Source: Campylobacteraceae bacterium (GTDB lineage: Bacteria; Campylobacterota; Campylobacteria; Campylobacterales; Sulfurospirillaceae). From it: 6,651 nt of DNA. The stretch covers positions 1 to 6,651 of the forward strand of contig JALUMZ010000277.1 of assembly GCA_027055635.1 (NCBI GenBank). Reading direction: 5' to 3'. A program made the translations under genes and the position numbers. Of the stretch, positions 1 through 6,475 are shown piece by piece. How positions within the stretch are numbered: position 1 is the stretch's first letter; every line of letters starts with the position of its first letter. Below the pieces are notes generated by a model. That model was given only the letters and a program-made list of their open reading frames with translations, had not been told where the DNA came from and did no database searches.

Positions 1-1
1 T

Positions 2-139
2 GAATATGACCTAAATGATGAAATTAAAAAAATCGAAAAGACATTAGATATTGCAAATTATGAGATAGGAGATATCGCAATTAAACCAAGAAGAAGTGAT
101 GTATCTGTAAAAGATATTGCTATATTGTGGGAGAGATAG
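2..139 (+). CDS. C-terminal fragment of an unidentified protein (possibly HerA/DUF87-type ATPase tail)
   Basis: An open frame enters from the left edge and stops with TAG at 137-139, giving a 45-residue C-terminus that ends in DVSVKDIAILWER. It starts with a charged, helix-forming stretch (EYDLNDEIKKIEKTLDIANYE) and then a basic PRRSDVSV segment. A coiled-coil followed by 'PRxSDVxVxxIALVW' resembles, from memory, the extreme C-terminus of some HerA/DUF87-like ATP-binding proteins, but the fragment is too short to be sure and no catalytic motif lies in the window. Its stop codon directly abuts the ATG of the yaaA homologue, so the two are probably co-transcribed and translationally coupled. 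The Shine-Dalgarno for yaaA (GGGAGAG, 129-135) lies inside this gene's last codons. I am fairly sure it is coding, and unsure of its identity. Confidence 0.65.
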   Translation, partial: EYDLNDEIKKIEKTLDIANYEIGDIAIKPRRSDVSVKDIAILWER

Positions 140-883
140 ATGAAAATTCTTTTTTCACCAAGTGAGACCAAGAGCGATTTAGTGCTAAATAACCATATCA
201 ATAAAGATTCCTTTTGCTGTAAAAACCTATATGAAAAACGAATGGAAGTTATAGATAAATATCAAGATATTTTAAATTCTAAAGATATAAACAGTTTAAA
301 TAAAATATTTGGCTTAAAAGATGAAAACAGATCTTTTGAATTGGCAAAGATTGATATAAAAACCGCCTCTACATGTAGAGCTATTCAAAGATACACGGGG
401 GTTGCGTATAGCTACCTGGATTATGAAAGTTTAACGATAAAACAAAAAGATTTTATAGATAACAGTGTTATAATTTTTTCAAATCTATTTGGACCAATCT
501 TAGCAAAAGACAAACTACCTATATACAGGTTGAAACAAGGGACAACACTAGAAGGTTTTAAAACTGAAGAGTTTTATAAAAAGTATTTTAGTGATGCACT
601 TGATAATATACTAAAAGATGAGTTTATTATTGACCTAAGAGCCGGTTTTTATGAGAAATTTTACAAAATCCCATATCCATACATCACATTAAAATTTATA
701 AAAAACGGCAAGGTGGTAAGTCATTGGGCAAAAGCATACAGAGGAGTAGTCTTAAGACAATTGGCTATAAACAACATCACTTCAATAGAGAATTTTAAAG
801 ATATGCAGATAGAAAATCTAGCGATAAAAGAGATACAAGAAAAAGGCTTAAAAACAGAGTTTATATATAATATATCAATGTGA
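140..883 (+). CDS. yaaA: Peroxide stress protein YaaA (UPF0246/DUF328 family)
   Basis: This 247-residue cytosolic protein has a length typical of the family (E. coli YaaA is about 258). Family landmarks appear in order: an N-terminal SPSETK (residues 6-11, matching the SPAKT-type start), RYTGVAY (84-90), SNLFGPI (114-120, matching the SGLYGxL segment), PIYRLKQG (127-134, matching PYRLEMG), DLRAGFY (165-171, matching NLASxEY) and a basic WAKAYRG segment (196-202, matching YAKxARG). In E. coli YaaA is OxyR-induced, limits free intracellular iron during H2O2 stress and has been reported to bind DNA; that role is carried over by homology only. The ATG is preceded by GGGAGAG at 5-nt spacing and directly follows the upstream stop, which supports the start. 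No OxyR or PerR site is visible because the gene lacks its own upstream spacer, so any regulation comes from an upstream promoter outside the window. It converges with the epimerase gene across 11 nt. Confidence 0.9.
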   Translation: MKILFSPSETKSDLVLNNHINKDSFCCKNLYEKRMEVIDKYQDILNSKDINSLNKIFGLKDENRSFELAKIDIKTASTCRAIQRYTGVAYSYLDYESLTIKQKDFIDNSVIIFSNLFGPILAKDKLPIYRLKQGTTLEGFKTEEFYKKYFSDALDNILKDEFIIDLRAGFYEKFYKIPYPYITLKFIKNGKVVSHWAKAYRGVVLRQLAINNITSIENFKDMQIENLAIKEIQEKGLKTEFIYNISM

Positions 884-884
884 A

Positions 885-938
885 CTGATATATTCTAGCT
901 CCTCTTCAACAAGTGCTTTAAAGAGGAGCTAATATCAG
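885..938. terminator. Long imperfect hairpin at the convergent yaaA/epimerase junction, candidate bidirectional terminator
   Basis: Two nested inverted-repeat segments form one long stem. Inner arms TAGCTCCTCTT (896-906) and AAGAGGAGCTA (921-931) give 11 perfect pairs around a 14-nt loop. Outer arms CTGATAT (885-891) and ATATCAG (932-938) add 7 perfect pairs, separated from the inner stem by a 4-nt bulge on the left arm only. It begins one base after the yaaA stop and covers the last codons of the epimerase gene, as expected for a shared terminator. Neither strand has a run of T after the stem, so it is not a textbook intrinsic terminator; it may act as an RNA 3'-end stabiliser or as a weak terminator. 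Confidence 0.5.
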
Positions 939-1719
939 GATATTTAAACTCAAATCCACTATTTTGCAACGCTTTAGGATATATCTCTTTTGAGCCGGTT
1001 AAGACGATTGAGCCATCACCAAAAAGCATCTTTGCTACCATAATCGGCAAAGGGAAAACTGTTGGTCTGTGCAGAATTTTTCCTATCGCTTTTGTGTATG
1101 CAAAGTTTGTGATTGGATTTGGTGAAACTGCATTAAATATGCCTTCTAGCCTTTTTTGGATAACAAATTCATAGATATCCATAACATCATCGATATCAAT
1201 CCAGCTTGTCATCATACTTCCATTGCCAATAGTTCCGCCTAATCCAAATTTAAAAGTTGGCAACATTGTCCCAAAAGCTCCGCCATCAATCCCTAAAACT
1301 ACTCCAAATCTTAATATTGTTGTGATTTTCTCACATTTTTTTGCCTCTGTTTCCCACCCTTGAACCAAGTCGGATAAAAAATCTTTTGCTACTTCTTTGC
1401 AACTCTCATCACAAGCTTTATCATTTGGATAAATCCCAATCGCTGAAGCCGATATAAGCTGTTTTACATCACTTTTGTTGATAGCATTTACAAGTTTTCT
1501 TGTTATTTCAATCCTGCTAGAAACCAATAATTTTTTATACTCTTCATCCCATTTTTGCACTACCGGTGCACCTGCTAGATTTATAACTACATCAACATTT
1601 TCCAGTTTTCTTAAAATCTCCTTTTCACTATCATCTCTATCTAAAACTATGCAATCTTTAAATCTTTTTTGCACATGTGAACCAATAAATCCACTAGCAC
1701 CGCTTATAGCTATTTTCAT
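895..1719 (-). CDS. TIGR01777-family NAD(P)-dependent epimerase/SDR protein (YfcH-like, DUF1731 C-terminus)
   Basis: This 274-residue cytosolic protein of the atypical extended SDR group is a little shorter than the usual 295-300. It has a Rossmann nucleotide-binding motif GASGFIG (7-13), NLAGAP (47-52, the family's second nucleotide-contact strand), SASAIGIYP (90-98, where relatives have SASAxGYYG), WETEA (122-126), LRFGVVLG (136-143) and SWIDIDDV (172-179). The C-terminal region, about residues 218-271 (RPTVFPLPIMVAKMLFGD, then TGSKEIYPKALQNSGFEFKYP), matches the DUF1731 tail. Substrate and reaction are unknown for this family; annotations linking it to cell division are historical. The ATG is preceded by AAGG at 6-nt spacing. 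It starts 15 nt after the stop of the diguanylate cyclase gene, so it is probably the last gene of the kinase operon; whether it has a signalling role or is only a passenger is not visible. Confidence 0.9.
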   Translation of the reverse strand: MKIAISGASGFIGSHVQKRFKDCIVLDRDDSEKEILRKLENVDVVINLAGAPVVQKWDEEYKKLLVSSRIEITRKLVNAINKSDVKQLISASAIGIYPNDKACDESCKEVAKDFLSDLVQGWETEAKKCEKITTILRFGVVLGIDGGAFGTMLPTFKFGLGGTIGNGSMMTSWIDIDDVMDIYEFVIQKRLEGIFNAVSPNPITNFAYTKAIGKILHRPTVFPLPIMVAKMLFGDGSIVLTGSKEIYPKALQNSGFEFKYPDISSSLKHLLKRS

Positions 1720-1734
1720 CTAATACCTTATCTT

Positions 1735-2616
1735 TTAACACACTCTATTTCTGCCAGATTTTTTTGCCTCATAAAGTGCTATATCTGCTTGATTAAGAGC
1801 TTTTTCTATATTTATATCATTTTTAATATCCGCTTGCGATACTCCTAAGCTAATAGTAAATTTTAGCTCCTCACCATTCTCCAATTTAATATTAGCAGCT
1901 TCAACAGTTTTTCTTAGTTTTTCAGCTACCGCCCTTGCTTCTTCAATCATAGTATTTGGAAGCAATATCACAAACTCTTCCCCACCATATCTGCAAACTA
2001 CATCGCTTGAGCGTTGAGAATTTATCATTATATTTGCAAGTGCTATTATAACATCATCTCCAATCCTGTGTCCATAGGTGTCATTTACTCTTTTAAACTT
2101 ATCTAAATCTAGCATTATGATAGATATATCTTGATTCTCTCTTGTTGCCAATCCAAAAATATGTTGCGATATTTTTGTAAAATACCTTCTATTATATAGT
2201 TTTGTCATAGGGTCCGTAGATGATAGAAATTTAAGTTCGTCAATTAAATCTTGCATCTTTAACTCTTTTTTTACTCTTGCAAGTAACTCTTTTGGAAGAA
2301 AAGGTTTTGTAATATAGTCTGTTCCACCTACATCATAAGCCCTGTAAATACTATGCTCATCTGTTTTAGCAGTGATAAAAACCACAGGGATATACTTTGT
2401 TTTATCGTTGGCTTTTAATCTTTCGCATACTTCATATCCATCCATATCAGGCATCATTATGTCAAGCAATATAAGATCAATTTTCTCTGTGCTTGCAATC
2501 TCCAAAGCATCCTTTCCGTTTGTCGCATCTATCACATCATATTGATCTAAAAGCTCCACAAGGATATCAAGATTTGCAATAGTGTCATCCACAATCAAAA
2601 TGGTTTTATTTTTCAT
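1735..2616 (-). CDS. Response regulator with REC and GGDEF domains (PleD/WspR-like diguanylate cyclase)
   Basis: This 293-residue protein is predicted to make c-di-GMP from two GTP when its receiver domain is phosphorylated. The REC domain (about 4-120) has the acidic pocket D10/D11, phospho-acceptor D52 (LILLDIMMPD), the switch T82 (FITAK) and K104 (TKPF). A short helical linker (about 120-132) leads to the GGDEF domain (about 133-293): DPMTKLYNRR (135-144), metal-binding D170 (MLDLDKFKRVND), active-site loop GGEEF (211-215, a functional variant also found in PleD), an I-site RSSD (202-205) placed five residues before GGEEF, and a conserved C-terminal KKSGRNRV. All catalytic and product-inhibition residues are present, so an active, feedback-inhibited enzyme is expected. 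It overlaps the end of the kinase gene by 11 nt, which points to translational coupling and to this protein being the partner regulator of that kinase. There is no output domain other than GGDEF. Confidence 0.95.
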   Translation of the reverse strand: MKNKTILIVDDTIANLDILVELLDQYDVIDATNGKDALEIASTEKIDLILLDIMMPDMDGYEVCERLKANDKTKYIPVVFITAKTDEHSIYRAYDVGGTDYITKPFLPKELLARVKKELKMQDLIDELKFLSSTDPMTKLYNRRYFTKISQHIFGLATRENQDISIIMLDLDKFKRVNDTYGHRIGDDVIIALANIMINSQRSSDVVCRYGGEEFVILLPNTMIEEARAVAEKLRKTVEAANIKLENGEELKFTISLGVSQADIKNDINIEKALNQADIALYEAKKSGRNRVC

Positions 2617-5600
2617 TTATTAACTCCACGGCTCTATTGTATCGTCTATTTTCTATCATATACTTTATCTCTGTAAAAAATATCTCATCTTTTTTATTTA
2701 ACTTATAGGCAAATAACTCTTCAAGTAACTCTTTGCAATATTTAGATCTTCTTCTCTTGGCATACCCTCTTAGTTTTTTAAGCAGTTCATATCTTTTCTC
2801 TTTTGAAAGAGAGAGTAGTTTTCCACTAGTATCCTCACTCTTATCTTCTGCTAGTTTTCCCAATTCATCTACTACTTTGCACAACTCCTCATAAAATCTC
2901 GAAGATAGTTTTTTATTTTGTGTTTCATCCAACTTTTTCGATGCTACATGTAGAGCAGTTGCACCAATATTTGCACTCAAACCTTTTATAGTGTGAATCA
3001 CTCTTTCAAACTCTTCTTTTTCTAAGTTTTCTAATTTTATATCTTTATAATCATTGTAAAAATTTGCAAGTATTTTTAGATATAGTTTTTTATTTCCAGC
3101 TATATGAGTAAGCCCCAAATCTACATCTATATACTTTAAGTTTGGAATTTTCATATCCTCTTTCTCGTATTTATCCGTATTTAAAGGTTTGTTTTTTATA
3201 GGGATATATTTTAAAAGTACAGCATATAATTTTTCAACTTCAATTGGCTTGTGTAAATGCTCATTCATGCCTGCTGCTTTTGTACTTGCTATATCTTCTT
3301 CCATAGCATTTGCGCTAAGAGCAATTATCGGTATATCTTTATCTTTTTGTCTTACAAACTTGGTTGCCTCGATTCCTCCCATTATAGGCATTTGCAAATC
3401 CATGAGGATTAATTCATATTTTTTTGGATTATTATTATATAGGTTTATTGCCTCTTTTCCATTGTTTGCTATATCTATTTTAATGCCACTATTTTCTAAA
3501 AGTCCTATTATTGTCTCTTGGTTTATTTTATTATCCTCTACCAAAAGGATAGTAGATGCAAATAAAGATGAAATCTCTTTTGATGTAGCTTTATTCATAT
3601 TGATTTTTCTCTCATCTCCTTTTAAAAGAGGTATTTCAAAGATAAAATTACTACCAACTCCCAATTCACTTTCTATCCAAATTTTTCCATTCATGAGTTT
3701 AACTAATTGCTTTGATATTGATAGTCCTAACCCAGTCCCACCATATCTTCTGGTTGTACTTCCATCTGCTTGCATAAATGCTTGAAAAAGTCTGTTTTGC
3801 TGTTCTTTTGTCAATCCAATGCCAGTGTCTTTTATAGTAAATCTAACAACATTGTTTGATTTGGCCGATACTGTTAACTCCACTTTGCCAGAAGATGTAA
3901 ACTTAATTGCATTACCAAGTAAATTAGTGATAATTTGGCTTATCTTTAAATCATCTCCAAAAAAGATTTTTTGCATATTTTTTTCAAAAGAAACTCTCAA
4001 TTCAAGACCTTTTTCCTGGGCCTTAAGCTCCACTAGATTCATAATATTATCTATCAACTTAGTTATATCAAAATCTACTTTTTCTATCGTTAGTTTCCCA
4101 GCTTCTATCTTACTAAAATTCAAAATGCTATTTATAACACCCAAAAGATTTTTTATACTATCATCAATCTTTTGCATATAGTTTTTTTGTTTTTCATTTA
4201 GATTTGTTTGCAAAACCAGATGACTCATGCCTAGTATCCCATTCATCGGTGTTCTTATCTCGTGAGACATATTAGCTAAAAATTCGGATTTAACTTTTGT
4301 AGCAAATTCGGCTTTTTTCTCTGCCTTTCTTCTAACCAAAACTTCTCTTTCTAAAACTGTATTTCGCTCTTCTAGTTCATTTTCCGCCCTCTTCTTACTA
4401 TCTAAAATAAGCAATATCCACCAAGCAACAATACTCATTATAATACCAATAACAACAGAGTAATTTTGCAAAGACTCTTTAAGCACCTCTCTATAACTCA
4501 AAGGAAAAGCATCCATTTGTATAGAATAGGACATCCATCCCGTTATCCATACCAATAAAAATAATCCAGAAGATATAGCAAAAAAATCAAAAATTTTTAA
4601 ACTTGTTTCAGAAGAAACTCTACCTCCAAAAAATTGACCTATTATTTGTGAAATTTTCTCTCTCAAACTTTGTTCGCTATTTTTTTTACAAACATCGTGA
4701 CATAGAGAATCAAGCGAACAACATAAAGAGCAGATATTTACTTTGTGCAATGTGCAATACGCCATATCTTCAATATCATAAGTATGGTTGCATATACTGC
4801 AAATTTCTTCTGTTTTATCACTATATATATGTATATTCTGCCTTGCTATATAGTATTTTCCTCCTGTTAAGATAGCTATAATTGGAGAAAGCAGTATCGA
4901 TATAAACATAGCAATTATCGCAGAATAACTTTGTGCTAAATCACCAAAGTACCCCATAAATGCAAAGATGGAAACGAGAGAAGCTATACCCATACTGCCG
5001 ACCCCTACGGGATTTACATTATATAGATGTGCTCTTTTAAACTCAATGATTTTCGGAGCTAATCCGAGTGGTTTGTTTATAACCAAATCAGCAAAGATAG
5101 CCCCTATCCAAGCAATTGCTACATTTGAATAAAGCCCTAAAACTTTATCCAAAACATCAAAAACCCCCATCTCCATAAGTAAAAGTGCTATAGATATATT
5201 AAATATCATCCAGACAACTCGTCCCGGATGTGAATGAGTAACACGAGAGAAAAAGTTTGACCAAGCAAGACTTCCTGCATAGGCATTGGTAACATTGATT
5301 TTAATTTGAGATATGATAACAAATAAAGTAGCAGCAATCAAAGCGGTATGAGGATTATTAAAAACATATGTATAGCCCGTATTATACATCTCTATGGGTG
5401 TTTTTGCTGTATAGATACTCATGCCTCCTAGTATTGCAATGGAAGCTAAAAACATTCCTCCTATCTGCTTTAAAAACCCTATCACTATCCAGCCTGGACC
5501 AGCTACAATAACAGATGACCACCATCTTAACCTATTTATTTTAGTAAGTGGGGGCATGAAGCGAAGATAATCAACTTGTTCTCCTATTTGAGCTATTAGT

Positions 5601-6274
5601 GATAAAGATACCCCTATAGCCATACCAAAATAATATATATCAAATTCTGACTTACCAGATACATCCCCCTTAATAGAGATAAAAGCATGGATTATATCAG
5701 GGTTTTTGTAGAGTATAGCGACATATGGAGCTAACATCATAATTATCCATATAGGCTGAGTTAAAAACTGTAGTCTATTTATCAGAGTAACTCCATAAAA
5801 AACTATAGGAATAATAACCAAAGAGCTGACAAGATAACCCCAAACCAAAGGTAAATGAAAGTAAACTTCTAACGCTTGAGCCATAATTGCTGCTTCAAGC
5901 GCAAAAAATATAAAGCTAAATGAAGCATATATCAAAGAGGTGAATGTCGAACCTACATATCCAAATCCTGCACTTCTAGTGATAAGATCTATATCTATAT
6001 TGTATTTTGCTGCATAATAACTAATAGGAAATGCTGTAATAAAGATGATAATTGAGGCAACAAATATCGCCCAAAAAGCTGTAAAAAATCCATAATGGAT
6101 ACCGATGGATGCACCTATGGCTTCTAAAGCCAAAAAAGAGATGCTACCCATAGCAGTATTTGCGATTAAAAACTCTGACCATTTTCTAAAAGATTTAGGT
6201 GCATATCTTAGAGAGTAATCTTCTATCGACTCATCAGCTACAAGTTGATTATAATTTCTTGTTATTTTTTTCAC
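2606..6274 (-). CDS. NCS1-type permease / hybrid sensor histidine kinase fusion (permease-Cys module-2TM-HisKA-HATPase-REC-HPt)
   Basis: This inner-membrane hybrid kinase has 1222 residues from the GTG at 6274; a GTG at 6310 would give 1234 but has no Shine-Dalgarno. Residues about 20-475 form a 12-TM transporter resembling NCS1 purine/cytosine permeases (RSAGFGYVGS, then EQVDYLRFMPP, then NAYAGSLAWSNF); the substrate is unknown. Residues 492-529 hold eight cysteines. Two further TM helices (about 560-584 and 605-624) and a coiled coil (about 626-660) lead into HisKA (phospho-acceptor H671 in SHEIRTPMNG), HATPase (N788 in the N-box, DTGIG 816-820, GGTGLGLS 845-852), a REC domain (E913/D914, acceptor D959, S987, K1009) and HPt (H1094 in HTIKGLSANIG). 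A helical tail follows. There is no PAS, GAF or HAMP domain. All relay residues look intact, so it should pass phosphate from H671 to D959 to H1094 and on to the overlapping downstream REC-GGDEF protein. Transporter-fused kinases such as CbrA (SLC5 type) are an established theme; whether this permease still transports is not known. Confidence 0.93.
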   Translation of the reverse strand: MKKITRNYNQLVADESIEDYSLRYAPKSFRKWSEFLIANTAMGSISFLALEAIGASIGIHYGFFTAFWAIFVASIIIFITAFPISYYAAKYNIDIDLITRSAGFGYVGSTFTSLIYASFSFIFFALEAAIMAQALEVYFHLPLVWGYLVSSLVIIPIVFYGVTLINRLQFLTQPIWIIMMLAPYVAILYKNPDIIHAFISIKGDVSGKSEFDIYYFGMAIGVSLSLIAQIGEQVDYLRFMPPLTKINRLRWWSSVIVAGPGWIVIGFLKQIGGMFLASIAILGGMSIYTAKTPIEMYNTGYTYVFNNPHTALIAATLFVIISQIKINVTNAYAGSLAWSNFFSRVTHSHPGRVVWMIFNISIALLLMEMGVFDVLDKVLGLYSNVAIAWIGAIFADLVINKPLGLAPKIIEFKRAHLYNVNPVGVGSMGIASLVSIFAFMGYFGDLAQSYSAIIAMFISILLSPIIAILTGGKYYIARQNIHIYSDKTEEICSICNHTYDIEDMAYCTLHKVNICSLCCSLDSLCHDVCKKNSEQSLREKISQIIGQFFGGRVSSETSLKIFDFFAISSGLFLLVWITGWMSYSIQMDAFPLSYREVLKESLQNYSVVIGIIMSIVAWWILLILDSKKRAENELEERNTVLEREVLVRRKAEKKAEFATKVKSEFLANMSHEIRTPMNGILGMSHLVLQTNLNEKQKNYMQKIDDSIKNLLGVINSILNFSKIEAGKLTIEKVDFDITKLIDNIMNLVELKAQEKGLELRVSFEKNMQKIFFGDDLKISQIITNLLGNAIKFTSSGKVELTVSAKSNNVVRFTIKDTGIGLTKEQQNRLFQAFMQADGSTTRRYGGTGLGLSISKQLVKLMNGKIWIESELGVGSNFIFEIPLLKGDERKINMNKATSKEISSLFASTILLVEDNKINQETIIGLLENSGIKIDIANNGKEAINLYNNNPKKYELILMDLQMPIMGGIEATKFVRQKDKDIPIIALSANAMEEDIASTKAAGMNEHLHKPIEVEKLYAVLLKYIPIKNKPLNTDKYEKEDMKIPNLKYIDVDLGLTHIAGNKKLYLKILANFYNDYKDIKLENLEKEEFERVIHTIKGLSANIGATALHVASKKLDETQNKKLSSRFYEELCKVVDELGKLAEDKSEDTSGKLLSLSKEKRYELLKKLRGYAKRRRSKYCKELLEELFAYKLNKKDEIFFTEIKYMIENRRYNRAVELINEK
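2624..2627 (-). promoter_or_regulatory. Shine-Dalgarno of the REC-GGDEF gene inside the kinase 3' end
   Basis: The minus strand reads GGAG, then 7 nt, then the ATG at 2616. The site lies wholly inside the last codons of the kinase gene, so ribosomes finishing the kinase pass over the initiation site. With the 11-nt overlap, this supports coupled translation of sensor and regulator and fixes the start of the cyclase. Confidence 0.7.
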
Positions 6275-6281
6275 AATATTA

Positions 6282-6285
6282 CTCC
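6282..6285 (-). promoter_or_regulatory. Shine-Dalgarno that sets the kinase start at GTG 6274
   Basis: The minus strand reads GGTGGAGTAATATTGTG: GGAG at 6285-6282, a 7-nt spacer, then the GTG at 6274-6272. The more upstream in-frame GTG at 6310 is preceded by a T/A stretch (ATTTTTGTTTA) with no purine-rich site. The shorter start gives an N-terminus MKKITRNYNQLVADESIEDY, a plausible cytosolic lead-in to the first permease helix. There is no in-frame ATG before residue 42. Confidence 0.6.
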
Positions 6286-6324
6286 ACCGATTAGACACAT
6301 CAACTTTCACTAAACAAAAATCTA

Positions 6325-6343
6325 TATGTACTGTATGTACTGT
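6325..6343. repeat. Tandem 9-bp direct repeat in the kinase leader, possible operator
   Basis: TATGTACTG occurs twice head to tail (6325-6333 and 6334-6342), with one more matching base at 6343. Each copy contains the self-complementary GTAC, so the pair can also be read as GTAC-N5-GTAC, a dyad. It sits just downstream of the proposed kinase -10 box, around or immediately after the expected transcription start, where a bound protein could block transcription. No known regulator consensus is recognised; function is inferred from position only. Confidence 0.4.
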
Positions 6344-6346
6344 GGC

Positions 6347-6363
6347 ATTCTATCATAAAAAAA
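6347..6363 (-). promoter_or_regulatory. Candidate sigma70 promoter for the kinase-cyclase-epimerase unit
   Basis: The minus strand reads seven T followed by ATGATAGAAT. This provides a -10 candidate TAGAAT (6352-6347) or TATGAT (6357-6352) directly behind a T tract, the arrangement typical of epsilonproteobacterial housekeeping promoters that lack a -35 box. Transcription would begin near 6340, giving a leader of about 65 nt to the GTG at 6274. A second perfect TATAAT lies further up at 6373-6368 and is an alternative. Confidence 0.45.
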
Positions 6364-6394
6364 GGCTATTATATACCAAAAAAACGCTGCACAA

Positions 6395-6411
6395 TGTAGA
6401 TACCTGTAGAT
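6395..6411. repeat. Paired TGTAGAT direct repeats spaced by one helical turn
   Basis: TGTAGAT occurs at 6395-6401 and again at 6405-6411, start to start 10 bp, which puts both copies on the same face of the helix. The pair lies between the two divergent promoters, about 55-70 bp upstream of the proposed kinase transcription start. Same-face direct half-sites are a common layout for activator dimers, but the 7-bp units are short and the region is AT-rich, so chance remains possible. Confidence 0.3.
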
Positions 6412-6475
6412 CTTAATAAAATTTTAAATTATAGAGCTAATAAAAATCAAATAGTTATAATTTTATTTTTTAGAA

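Noticed and set aside
367..380. Perfect 14-bp palindrome CTCTACATGTAGAG inside yaaA, sharing the 13-mer CTACATGTAGAGC with the kinase gene at 2944-2956
   Set aside because: Both copies are inside well-supported coding sequence in different reading contexts. A repeated 13-mer is expected by chance at appreciable frequency in a window this size, and no further copies form a family.
1475..1723. Plus-strand 82-codon frame opposite the epimerase start
   Set aside because: Antisense shadow of the Rossmann-motif region, with no recognisable domain or ribosome-binding site.
3189..4181. Two plus-strand frames of 198 and 120 codons opposite the kinase
   Set aside because: Both lie antisense to the REC, HATPase and HisKA regions whose motifs are perfect on the minus strand; the hydrophobic, Ser-rich translations are typical shadows.
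4603..4875. Plus-strand 90-codon frame containing CxxC-like pairs
   Set aside because: It is antisense to the Cys-rich segment and flanking TM of the kinase, has no Shine-Dalgarno, and its composition (many Tyr, Leu, Cys) mirrors the complementary codons.
6341..6360. TGGCA near the intergenic centre as a possible sigma54 promoter
   Set aside because: No GC/TTGC element follows at the required spacing on the plus strand, so the -24/-12 pattern is not met.
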